Shown here piece by piece: positions 34,491 to 46,771 of a stretch of 64,000 bases of DNA; positions within the stretch are counted from its first letter, which is position 1; every line of letters starts with the position of its first letter. Below the pieces are notes generated by a model. That model was not told the origin of the DNA. It worked only from the letters and a program-made list of their open reading frames with translations, and did no database searches. The DNA lies in contig JAWWNJ010000005.1 of the NCBI GenBank assembly GCA_037176885.1, positions 1,426,001 to 1,490,000 of the forward strand. The letters are read 5' to 3'. The position numbers and the translations under genes were made by a program. The DNA comes from Favolaschia claudopus. Lineage: Eukaryota > Basidiomycota > Agaricomycetes > Agaricales > Mycenaceae.

Positions 34491-36761
34491 TTACCTCCCA
34501 TATATCTATTCCAGTAATTAATCAAGTACCACGCCCGCCCACTCACTGAACCCACCGCATCCCGAGGCATAACCCTCATATCCCTATTCTAGGAATACCC
34601 AACCGCGAGAATCAAGTACCACGCCCACTTCGTACTTATATAATAATATACATTCATTACCTCGTCCCGTCCAGAATCCAGACTCAGAACAGCTGCGCTT
34701 CCGCCCTTCTCCCGCCATCCCATCCGTACCTACCTGTCTGCATTCCTGCCTTCTTCGCACCCACCCTCCCCTGCCCTGCCCTGCCCAACCACGAATATCT
34801 CCACCACGCGTCAAGCCACCTGCTTCTCCCGCGCCACCAGGCCTTTCCTTCCTGCTCGTTACTTCCCTTTTACTTTCCGTTCTCTTCCCTCCCCTCCCAG
34901 CCGGGAACCGCATCCCGCAACACGACTCAGCGCATCATAAGTCAAGTATACTGAAATCAAAACGCCGAATATTGTTCGCAAGTTCAAGGTGAAGCAGAAT
35001 CCGAACGTGAATATTCTCAATCTTCTACCTTCCTCCCCGCAAAACAGCATCGAATGAACCCGGTGCACATAGAGTACCTCAGGAAGGCGACAAGTCATCC
35101 CGATTCCGAAAGAAGTAGTCTGACAATGAATCATACCCAGCTCTCCCAGCCAGCCAAACCCTACTCGCCAAATCCAGACCCGGACGCCCCGCGCGCGTGG
35201 TGCGGATCCGATACTAATCATATCACTAGTATCATTATCCTAAGTCAAGTAATCGTTGCGTGCGAGGAGGATCCTGCTTAACGCCGCATTCACGACGTCG
35301 GGGAAGCAGGGCAGGGAGGGGTAGGGTGCGCAGGGTGGGTTGGGCAGCTCTACCTCCCATCGATACCTGCTGACTGTCCTTTACATATAAGTATATGTGG
35401 AAGTCTGGAAGAAACGTAGGTGCATGTCCTTCGCCCGAGGCTCACAACAATTTTACTCAAAGAGCTAGCTTCGAGATCGCTGGATCGACGGCGGCGTCGG
35501 CTCTGGCATTGCATTGCATTCTGGGGAGTCCGAACAAACTCATTCGATTCGATTACCTCTCGCTGCAAAATCAATCTCGCATCAACCCCGACTCCAAATT
35601 CGCAGCGCCGGTACATACACAATGGAATATTAATCTACAGAATCTCCACTTCCGCTGCCCGCTGCCCGCCGCAGGTAATTTCTTCAAGTACTTGAATACT
35701 TACCGTGCAACAAATACAATACTTCAAGTCGTACTCGATTCCTGTCTCATCTTTCTGGGCAACAAAATCATGCACAAACAGAAAAGGAAAGGAAATTGTG
35801 TACTCATGTAAATACATAAAGGGAGGGGCAGCAGCAGTTATGAGAGAACTAGCCTATGAGTAAGTGCAGCGAGAGATATCAATCCAGTTGCTGCGCTGTG
35901 AAAATTAAATATACAGAATACCTCGAGAAGAGGAAAATTTGGACGTTTCATGCAAGGTTCGTCTAAGCGAGAATATTTCCGAGCCCAAGCACAGACATCA
36001 AGTGAGAATGTACAGCTGTTTCGAGAGCCGATATGCACGAACCTACTTTACATAAACTGCATGAACTTGAATCCCGGTCACTCAAACGACAGACCACTTA
36101 GCGTATGAAATCAAGAATTCAGAAATCCCTTCTGATTTTAGGCGTTGAGATCGTTGAGAGCTCGACATTTTGGTTGACCTTAACGTCTAATAATACCGAA
36201 GTCGATTTTATTTTGACTGTTTCGCCTAAAGTACGTACCAGAACCGACTCGGAGTTCAATCGGTTTGCCAAGAATGGTCGGATTCCGAATGAAAGCCAAG
36301 TTAGCTTATTTTGAGTTCCCCTGCTCAGTAGTACAAAATGGGAAATAAAAACATCCGCACGCGCGTCGAGAGTCAATCAAGTTCAATACTTGGTTTGAGT
36401 TTTCAACCAAGTGATGTGAACCGTGGGAATGCGGTGATCAGATCACTCGGCACGGCTCCGGACCACGCGAGTTCGAGCTCCGATTGACTGCAGCTTGAAT
36501 GTGTCTGCTTGGGTTCTAGCATTATTGAAAATCTATCTGTGTTCAGATCCCGATGCAGAGACCTATGCTATTTTATTTAAAATAAGAATTTGTGATTCTT
36601 GCGTTCATCTCGTTGAGGGGAATTCCGAGTCTCAGACCATGCTGCTACTTAATGGGGAGGCTGCTGTATACTCTCGCAGGCACCGTGCGTATCAGAATTA
36701 TGCAAGTGTCATCTAATTCTGCGTTCATCTCATTTGAATGCAAAAGCTGTCTAACCAGTGG

Positions 36762-36781
36762 CGGCGGCGCCCGGGCGCCGC
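36762..36781. repeat. 20-bp perfect GC palindrome
   Basis: GGCGGCGCCCGGGCGCCGCC is its own reverse complement and sits in AT-richer non-coding DNA. Confidence 0.85.
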
Positions 36782-39412
36782 CAGGTCCCCGTTCTCGTCA
36801 ACCCTCCTAACTCTAAGCCACTGACAGATTTATATGAAATGAAAATGAGTCTAGTGAGGCTTGCGTACTCTAGCCGCGCTCAAAAGGTTCTGTTTCCACG
36901 AAATAGAATTCAGCTGGACGACTTGAGAAATGCGCAACTTTGTTTTTTCAACCATGATGTGAACCGTGGGAAATCACTTCGGCACCGATTTGTAACTCCG
37001 ATTTTGGCTCCGACATGTTCAACTTGAGTTGCTCAGGTCCAGAGTTGGATTTTCGTACATTCGGAGAATGGGTAAGAGACATCCTGCAAAAGATTGTTCC
37101 TGGTGATCATTAGGGGCAGGACAACCAACATTTTTTGGACCATGCTTGGAGAGTTGGTGGAATCGGGTGCAGCAGTTCTCGTACGTAGCCACTGTCATTG
37201 TCAACTGATACCATAATTATCAATCTAGGTCACCGATCTCGACCGAAGACGGTCCTCGTGCTTGAGTCTTGCATGCGGTGGACTAAACCTCGCGGATCCT
37301 GGCTTAACATAAGTGACGGCACCGCTTCCACTTCCCAGTCGCCACACCCAAATACTTTAAGTAATCGCCGATCTCAGTCCTTGACATGGCTGGTGGCAGG
37401 TCCCCGTCGTTCTCGTACATGTAGGTACGATATCTTGTTATACTTATCTCTGAAATGAAATCAGTACATGTGTTCGGAATGGATCAAGTGACTCCTCCCT
37501 CCCAAGTTCAAATGCATATCACCTCTGCCAGTGAGCGGTCTCTCGAAATGAGATGAGGAAATTAATAGCATGGAATGAACAGAGAACCTATGGCGGCGTA
37601 CAGGTATATAATTATCTGATTCGAACGCTGTCAGTGGTACTTAACAGATTGTCGCCGTCCGTCGCATGCCACCTTCATTCCCTCACCCGTTCTGTTTATC
37701 TCATCGATTTCATTTCCGTAGATCCTTCCGAACGCAGATGATACTGATACTCGAGGCTGTCAAGGCAGAGCGGCGTCTGGGCGAGACGCCGAACTCAAAA
37801 TATGTGGCCGTCAAGTGACGATTGAGACGCTTCTCAGGCGGGACGGCGTAGAACTGTTGAAGGTTAAGTTATCTGTGTTGTTCCTGAACTGAGCGACAAG
37901 CAAATCGCACCGAGTGGACTGGTCCGAGTTTGATTTTGAACGACTCCTTCCCATGGCTGGAAGATTGGCAGTTGAAAAGTTCCTGAATCCGTTCATGATC
38001 TTGACCGGCAACCGCGAAGGCGGAGGGTGGTACAATTCGAGTTGAAGTTGAACATCACCATCCACCCGAAAACTGTCAAACCAATATTAATCTCGTTTTG
38101 AAGCCAGGTAGCTAGTTGAACATTGCCGCATTATGCTGTCAAATGCTACGGCTGACCGACGCTCGACTCAGGTGATGCTGTTGTCGAGTTGCCGATACTT
38201 AAAGTCTGTTTTGTTTGTTTGAAGCTCACCACGGTTTTTATTTTTTTCTTCCTCAAATTAAACCCCTCAGGCTCTTGGTGAGAGTCTGACTCTGAACCGA
38301 GTCTTGCGTGGTGGCCTTGGAAACAGCATCGCCGCAAATAATATTCACCCCTACCGCAGCCGGTCCCAAGAATGGAAGACAGCTAAATTCAGAAATGAAA
38401 TTCCGGAATCCGAAGCCGAAGCCGTAAAGATCTTCCGGCAGGTACGTACGTACCTTCTCGTAGCGCACAAAGTACATACAAGCAACATCTCCGTCGTCTT
38501 TCAGTTCGCCGTTGAGTCCTATGTGCACGGATGGGTAGGTTGAGTAAAGAGACATGTACAAAAATCAGCGCCTCCTGACCTATATTCAAGTTTTTGCTCT
38601 GGACATACACGGCGGGTGCTGTTGAGTACGGTAGACGTCGACTGCGACCCTGGCATTTTCCATGCGGTGATTATTATAATTCAGAGCTTGCTGTAAGATC
38701 ATGATACCGACGATGCGGTCCTGCATCGATTTAGGTTCAGTCCATTTGCCAGTGGCGACCCTATGGATTTTCCGAAAGTTGGACACCAGTGACCACGACG
38801 TATACCTAGTCGGAGCCGGAGTGTCAAAAATTCTCTTAACTTCATTATTGTCAGACGCACGTTCAACCAAGCATCGACGCTAGAAGTCAAAGCCAACTAC
38901 GATCTGCCATTGGCATGCTCTGTATCGGCAGAGATCCAGGTAAGTAATTATCAGACTTTACAACCCTGGCACATCGCAACCACATGTAAAACGTCTCCCA
39001 TCGTATCGGGCCTGACGTGGCCTCGCGGTGTGGGGTCTGTGATAACGTCTGGCGGGCGAACGCGTGCAAATCGTGTGGAGGATCGAATGCCATCTTGGCA
39101 TTGGCATGCATTGACCGTGACGTTGAGTTTATTGGTCCCGCGACGCTTGTAACGTTATCTTGACAAGATGACGGCGGAGACTCTGCCCGATCAACAGAAA
39201 ACTTCAATCTTGACAGAATATTTAATTGTGTGGGAGCCGGGTGATGATGCATGATGATGCGCGGCTCGGGGATCGCCTGCACTCCATTTGGGTTCGAGGG
39301 AGTCGAGGAGTGGGGCTCCATTGTCCTAATAAGTAGCTGAATTCAGTGAAGCTGTGGGCTGTAGTCCGAAACCGAAACCGACTGGGAGAGTAACAAGGGA
39401 ATGATTTACATA

Positions 39413-40159
39413 CTATACTTGGACTTACACATCAAAATGAACTATTAGTTCAAAATGCATTCGCTTGAGCTCATTTCTCGTCCGATTCCTTTCGGAAGTA
39501 GCGCAAATGAAAGCTACAACTCTTGGCTTGCCGCCTATGTAAAAATAATGAGGAAATTCTGGCAGGTATTGGGCGAGATACAGTCCGGCGCATCAAATCC
39601 TACTGATGCGCACCAAAACATGCTCTGGATTTAGTTTTGAGCCAATAAAATTTTACGGTAGCTCCTAGACACATTGAGTAGGTCTACTGTGCTACACATA
39701 GCAATTTTTTTGAGCGAAATACGGGCAGAAACCGCTACAAACAGTGTACTTCAAAATATCCGTGACATTTTCAAACTCCGATCCCTGCCATCTCAAGCGT
39801 TACTTTTTGTGACAAAAAGCCAAAAACTTTCGTGGTACACTCGTCCACGCGATTTTGAGCATGGAAATTTGACTAGAAGACTAATATATAGCTGTTAACT
39901 CACTCAGAGATGTCTTATTGAATTTCTTTGGCTCAAAACTAAATCCAGAGCAAGTCTTGCAACACATCAGTGGCTTTTGATGCTCGGGCTCTAACTCGCT
40001 CAAAACGTGCCCGAATTTCCTCAACTTTTTTTCATATTCATACAGGGGAGAGCTGTCGGTATAGTTTGTGCTACTTCCGAAGGGAATCGGACGAGAAATG
40101 AGCTCAAGCGAATGCATTTTGAACTAATAGTTCATTTTGATGTGTAAGTCCAAGTATAG
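39413..40159. mobile_element. 747-bp foldback element with ~245-bp inverted arms, flanked by TA
   Basis: The first ~90 bases (CTATACTTGGACTTACACAT through CGGAAGTAGC) recur inverted at the right end with one or two mismatches. Similarity then continues more weakly to about 39655 on the left and 39912 on the right (both contain CTCTGGATTTAGTTTTGAGC). The loop is about 255 bp. TA is present directly outside both ends (39411-39412, 40160-40161), as expected for a Tc1/mariner-type target. Each arm carries a short frame starting MHSLELISRPIPFGSS. No transposase. Confidence 0.9.
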
Positions 40160-42782
40160 TACCCGACAGCATTCATAATTTATAAATCGAACTCGCGTAG
40201 AACGCAAAAACGCCGCGGTGCGAGGGACCGTCGAAGATTCGGAAAGGCTGTGAGATTTTAGACAAGCGATGACCGGCAACTCCCAGATGCCATAAGTGTC
40301 GTCGTCGCACTTAATGGTGGCGTTTGTTCCCGAATTCGTGTATACGGCAACGAAAACTCGTAGGATCTTCCAGAATGAGTTATCGCTTGGCTGAGGCTGA
40401 CGACTGCAGACAAACTAGGTTAGCTTATCACCTGGTAATTGAACAGCAACTTGAACCAGCTCCGTTACTTACTTTTTCTGGCTCGGTAGCAGTAGGTAGC
40501 AGTAGGTGGCAGTCCGTTCGGTCTCTGAAATTGACCGTCCCTCCCCGCGCTGCCGCGGTGCAAGTTCCCCGCAAAATTTCTCTGGATCTGTCGTCGTCGG
40601 TGATTAAACCGCTTGCCCTGATTATACTTACTTCCGTTATGCATATGTTTAGCGGAAGTCGTCTGTGTCAGTATGGATACCCCAAGATGGATACCCAACT
40701 CAACTCACTTCACTAAAACGTCCGAAGAAAATCCTACGGCTTACGGGCCGAGCGAAGTTCAAATTCGGGTTCCCTCCAGAAGAAGGAAGAACTTGAGAAT
40801 CAGAGAAGCTGCCATGCCAAGTTTTCGGAGAACGCAAGTACAAACGGGACCTGGAAACCGGCGTGAGGAGTGCGTGAGGCGAGTTTCCATTCCCATCGAT
40901 CGATGGAAATAGCCTAGAAGAGATATTTAGGTCCTGCATTTTGTTTCGGATAGTATTCAACCCTGAGCATTGAAGGCAGGGTCGGATGTTGGCCGAACTG
41001 ACATCCTGTCTGACAGTTGTGATTTTGTGAGAGGGTATGGAGGAGAAAGATACAGGCCATATTGGACTTCATAATCGTGAGGAAATCCGTGGGGCAGCTC
41101 AAGTTTCAACAGCTGAAAACAACTTGAAAGAACCGACGCAGTCGGCAGTGAGGATCTACAACTGAAGACCGCCGCGCGATGAACGGCCAATGCTGTTTAA
41201 CGAGGCGCCGGCCGACCTTGTCAGTCGACAGAATGAACGTTGAGAACGAGAGGTTTCGCTTACCTGCACACAAAAACAAAAGCCAATTCAAATTGACTTA
41301 GTAGTCACTTACCCGCGACGGTCGCAAACGCGCAGCAACCGGGAGATTTCACGCCGAGCCTGTGAACTAACGGCATACGCATGGACCGTGTTCTACCGTG
41401 TTCAGAGATTGTCTGCTATGCGGTTGCTGGCATCAACAGAAACCTTCAACCTTTCGAGATTCAATCAACCGACTCCGGAGATCCCGCTTAGACTGGAGAT
41501 GCGGTAACGTAATACATACTGGATGGACGGAAGGATATCGGGCCGATTGAACAAGTGGCAAAACTTCAATCTTCCATCTTTGTGAGCATTGAAAAGCCTA
41601 TCGTGCAGATCATGGAAGTGGGACGTACTGGGTAATATGAAAGAAGCCAGGTGTTGAGTCAGCTGGTGAGGTTTTCTCTTTTATCTTGAGACTTGGACAA
41701 GTCGGTGGAGTGGCATCTCCCTGTATTGACATAGTGGAGAGCATATGACAGACGGCGCGGTGGTGTGAAAGTTATATTGAGGACCTTTGCTGTAGTGGCT
41801 GTCAGCAGTAGCGCAGGCATGTGGGCGTGGAGCCTTACATATCTTGTGCGAGGGAGAGAGAATTAAGCGGAGCATGCTGCAAGGTGCCAGTGGAACATAG
41901 ATGCAAGATAAGTTGGATGCTGTCCTATCTCAAGGCACACGATGTCAGGGAGAGAAAATGAATGAACTTTGTGCAACATTTACGAGAAAGAGGACGGCAC
42001 CTTGACCTCCCTTGGATTGTTCACGGAAAAATGCGTTTTTGGATTCTCGTGCTTTACTGGCTGACAAGTTCATTGCCTAGAACGCGAAGTCAATGCCCAC
42101 CAGAATCGCATCACGTACATGCGCAAGCAGAAACTCACCAATATAAGAGTTATACCATCAAGCGTACGGGCTCAATGGCTCTTCGAAAATGCCGGCGATG
42201 AACAGAAAGGCGGTGGATGGGGCCAGGGGTAGATACTCTTGATAATTCGAATGGTAGGCACAATTGCAGACATCTTTCGAATGCCCGAAAAAAAGATGAG
42301 CAGCAAAATCAAGTCGTCTGCCTCCGGCTCATTCCTTCACGCGAGACGGGAGAAAACTCTTCTTTCGTTGCAGACTTTACGTATGCGTTGACCACACAAT
42401 CTGAAGGCCAGTTATAAAGAGAATAGACAGCCATAAGCGGGACTCCGTTGGCTTGAAGAAGGACAAAGGCAAGACGTGCTGATTGACTGCGGTTGCGTGC
42501 TGCCAGATTCCTGAATTGCACAAAGCTAACTTGAAGGCACCCTGAACCTGTTTGAACCAGTAGTGAGCTGAGGTTTACTGTATCCTCACATATGGCTTCT
42601 CATTTGCGAAGCCGGATCATCGTGGGATCGAGGCTCTTGGAAAGCGGCGCGAAGGTGGTGGTTGAGTACAAGGTAAGTGTGGGAGAAATCGCGCGTGCCA
42701 TGTTTGGCAAAGACCCCAATCGTTTCGTAACTTTCTCAACTTGCCTCTTCCGCGCATCCTCTGTCGGCCCACAGAACCCGAT
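40160..42782. other. intergenic region
   Basis: No gene recognised. An open frame beginning at 42592 (MASHLRSR) lies just upstream of the MPP6-like ATG and is more likely 5' leader than a coding exon. Confidence 0.4.
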
Positions 42783-43734
42783 ATGTCGACCAAGACGCTC
42801 AGCACGAGCACTTTGAGTCTCAAGTTTATGCAGAATGCCCACCGCGCGAAGAATCTAGCAGAGGTGCAGCTCGACAAAGCCGACGTCAAAGACGACGGGG
42901 AGTGGGAAGTGGCAAAGGAGATTCGCGATGCTTGGGGTCCGGAAACGACGTACGTTTTATCAGAAGTTATCTTATATCTTACACTAGGACTTATAATATT
43001 CATTATTGCAGGCAATCCGTAACCTACGAAGCGTCGTACATTCCGTTCCTCTTCACATCGTCGAAAGAGGGCGATGCCTCTCCATCAATCAACTTGAAAG
43101 GCCGACGGACGTTCAAACGTGGGAGAGAGGTCGCTGAGGAGGTACGAGCTTCTTCCTTCTTGACTTCTCGCTCGTTTCTAACAAAAGCCGGTTCTTTTTT
43201 TCGTGTCGTTATCGTTATGCTCGTTCGTTCGTCCAGGCCGAAGCAACCTCAGCCCCGGCCACGCCCGTCACGGAAGCCAAACCATCCACTTCAAAGCTAC
43301 ACGGCAAAGCCCGACAAATCTCATCTCTCAACGGGCGAACGAGTGGGGCGGATTCCAAGAAATCGTCGAAAGGCGCCAGCAGCACTAAATCTGCCCGCCA
43401 GGCAATCCACGACAACTCGGGCGTCGGCGCCGACCTACGAACGCAAAGAAAGGGTGGCGTCAAAATTGAATCCGACGATGACAATCGCACTGAGACGAAC
43501 GTACCTCCACCGAATGTATTTTTGAAGCCCGCGGGTGTCGACGAACCGGCGCAGAGCTCGAAGTCCGCGTTATCCTCCTCGTTGGCATCTCGGGAAGCAC
43601 AAAATCCATCTCAACGTAATTCCAAGGGCAGCAAGCGGGATCGCGATGAGACGGCGGCGGCGGCAGCAAGCGTGGAAGGCGAGAGTAGCAGCAAGAAGCG
43701 CAAGAAGAAGAAGAAGATTGCTGCTGATGAATGA
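42783..43734 (+). CDS. MPP6: MPP6 (M-phase phosphoprotein 6)-like nuclear exosome cofactor
   Basis: Three exons: 42783-42949, 43012-43141 and 43237-43734, 264 residues. The N-terminus STSTLSLKFMQNAHRAKNL is the MPP6 signature helix by which the protein binds the exosome core subunit Rrp40. VTYEASYIPFLFTS and LKGRRTFKRGREV match the middle conserved block. The C-terminal half is Ser/Lys-rich and disordered, ending with KKRKKKKK, a nuclear and RNA-binding tail. MPP6 helps the nuclear exosome and the helicase Mtr4 to process 5.8S rRNA precursors and degrade unstable transcripts. The start at 42783 fits the usual length of the family's N-terminus. No defects seen. Confidence 0.85.
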
Positions 43735-46700
43735 GGCTCAGTGTGTGCGTGGGTGTCTCCTTTGGTTGGTACTTCTCGAATATTGCGCTTGGCCACTCTC
43801 CCGTGCGTATCTCTTATTCCCTTCTTGTGGCCGCTTTATATGTGGGTCTTGCTTATCGCAATATGCACTTAGATGGCTAGCTTGTATGTGTCGACGATCT
43901 GTGATGCACGAGTGCGGACTAGGAGTGCTCTAGTTCCAGGTGTAGGTGTATCGATAAGTAATCTAAATGCAATCTGTGGCGGAAGCGAAGGACGGTGCCT
44001 ATTGCCTGTTGTTTAACTTCAAATCTACGTGTGGTGTATTCGGTTGGGTTGGTTTCGTCAATTCTATGGTATGCTTAGAATAGAATCGTTGTAGTCTGGG
44101 CATTGCCTATATATAGTCTGTTTACTTACTCCAGAAGAAGCAAGCTCGACGTCTTTGCGAAACAAACCGTTTTTCTCGGAAACTCAGTGTCATGCTCATG
44201 GACATGGCAACTCCCGAGCTCACCACGATTTTCCCGCTCATTCAGGCTTTCTATGTAAGTTGCCGCGTCTAAGAACAAAGTGAAGAGGGAGGAGGGGAGG
44301 AGATGAAATTGGAAGAAAGCCTACAAGTCGCAAGTACAATATATTGTACGAGTAGATACTGCAGAAAATAATGTAACACCGGTAAATTGCTGCGACAAAG
44401 TTCCGAGCACGAAAATTCATGTAGCACAAATGATACAATGAATTTGGATTTCACCAGTAGAGTCTGCGATCCGAGTCTCGGAGGAACGTGCCTGCATCGT
44501 ACATTTTTCTGTCCCCGCTCTATCTCAACTACTCAATCTGCCTGTGAAAATCAATGGGCCCATGGGAAGGCTGCCTTGGCACACGACTTGTTCCTCTTCC
44601 GCATCCCGAAGTCTCGTAAGTTGACGAGTGCTTGTAGGAGATGAATTTAGAATTGGATGCCGAGCCCGAGCCAGATCTGAGAGTAAAATTCTATACATAA
44701 CTTGGGGTGATTTCCCAAATTCCGATCTCGAAGGCGTGTGCGAGGTGAAGACGGATCACAATTTTCGTTTTCTTAGGAGCGGGGGATGTTAACGTTGAGG
44801 GAGATTTTTAGAAATACTCCTGAGGCCTGGGTGTGTAGAGTATTACTGAGGAATGACGCCGGAGCGACGGTAATTGCTTGACTTACAGGAAAGCGACCCC
44901 CCTTCAAGTTGACGTCGACACGGCTGTTCGTTCAATATGCGTCGATTCAGAAGTCTAGCCTGGGCCTTGATGTCATTTGTGTTATTGCGTCTGCCTTTCA
45001 TTCATGTCAATGCCACTGCCAGGACGCCATAATTCAGGAGATTGTGCCGTAGTGAACAGGGGTAGCAGGTGGATGTGACTTACACTCTTACCACAACATG
45101 AATTGAGAAGTTCATGTCGTATTTTAATTGTCCAGTTTCATTCGGCGTATATGCGCGTGGTATTACGGCGGAGACGCAAACTGTACAGCTTCAGCCCGGT
45201 CCATGAAAAAAAAAACGAAAGCCGTACGTACGCTGTCGATATCTATTTTCTACCATACCGGGGAGCGGCGGAGGGAATCAACGCGGAGCCAGGGCTGAGA
45301 TCTTAAAAGTAAACCCCGGTGGGAGGTTGACGAATCTTTTTCAGCTGCATGTCAAATAGAAAATGTCGTCATCGGGAGGCGGGCAAGAACAAGCCTGAGG
45401 TATCAGCGCCTCAGAAGCTGCTCATAGACCATGGAGCTATCGAGGTGGTGTAGAGCTGTTAGACATACTCAAAAAAAGGAATAGAAGTAAATTTCAACAT
45501 ATCGCGGCTTGAGGGATGATGGTACTAGAGTCTAGTATGTTTGAGTGAGTTGTAACTCACCGGTTGCAAACACCGAGTGAATTCGCGACTTACGGTACCG
45601 GCACTTTTACTCGTGCAAATGGTAGAGCGGGGCCGTTCGGTGCGGGATTTCTACGTCTCGTTGTTCCAGGTCTTGCGTACATTATCTTTGGGTGTGAATG
45701 AAATGTAGATCGGTCTTGGGCATGGGAAGAGAATGGAAGTTGCTGGGTGGTATCGTGTGCAGATTCACATCGTTGGCTTCGAAGAGCCTAGAAATAAGGT
45801 TTCTGTGCACGTCGTCGCTCGTGATGGTAGTTCTCGTTGGGCGGTGGGACAATGGAGAGTAAGAGATGACGGAGGGAATGTTGACGGCTTTCCACGATTC
45901 AAGGGAGTCGGGGTCGAAATGACCCGAAATTGAGCCAAAGGTGACATGACTAGGTGCTGTTAACGAGGGGTAGTGTGTGAACACCAGAATAAATTGGGCA
46001 CTTGTTGTGATCCAGAAAGGCTGTCCAGGATGGCCGACGACATCAAGATGGTTGGTCGGGATCTTCAATGGTAGACATCAGCAAAAGCCGCCCAACTTGA
46101 AATCAGGCACCAGGTTTGGGTGCAATCCGTTGGCAAAGGGTATTTACTCGGTAAATCCGCTCGCGCCCTCCTCCCGAAAGTACTTCATAGGGGCGTATTT
46201 ACGCGGGGCGGTGGGGCGGCGGTAGCGATGCCGAGCCGTCCACGCAATATTTCCGAAACATTTTAGGTCACTTTATGCACGGTTCCCCTAATGAAATCAA
46301 TTATGGATGGTGGTTTCCATCGACTCGGGCGCGTATACATGCGCCAAGGCCGCAATCACGCATAGCGTCGAGGATAAGGTTGACTAGCGCCTTTTAGCTC
46401 CTCCGCTGGCACAGCCTGCTGCGGGAACGGTCCGATGCGGGGATTCGAATTGACGAAGAAAAAGTCCTTGAAATGCAGATGCAGGTAGAGATATTGGTGT
46501 GGCGGACAGGGGGTAGCATATTGTGTAGCTCGGGAGGTTCGAGGATGTTGAAGGAGAGTTTCATGAATCATTTTGTTGTCAAATCCGGTTATTTTTACGT
46601 TGTGGATCAATGTGCCGGATTTGTAAATTACAGAGATTTCGGCGGACTCCAAACTCGTTTGACCTCGACCGTCGTCGTCTCTACTTTTCTTTCTAACCAC

Positions 46701-46771
46701 CAAGGACCCCGCCCCCACCCATCCTTGCTTTCCCCCCTTCTGTCGGTCCATGTATACTTGGTTCTGCGTTT
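43735..46771. other. 3-kb region without a recognisable gene
   Basis: Only short frames. One on the minus strand (45682-46068, 128 codons) lacks an ATG at its start and resembles nothing I know. Confidence 0.4.

Larger units (their letters stand above)
33404..39412. other. 6-kb region without a recognisable gene
   Basis: Contains a ~105-bp tandem duplication (34285-34490), a GC palindrome (36762-36781) and two related non-coding blocks near 36.4 and 36.95 kb sharing TGATGTGAACCGTGGGAA. No protein gene supported. Confidence 0.4.

Noticed and set aside
42592..42690. Short frame MASHLRSR... as first exon of the MPP6-like gene
   Set aside because: MPP6 proteins begin close to the STSTLSLKFMQ helix, and the ATG at 42783 gives exactly that; the upstream frame is more likely leader.
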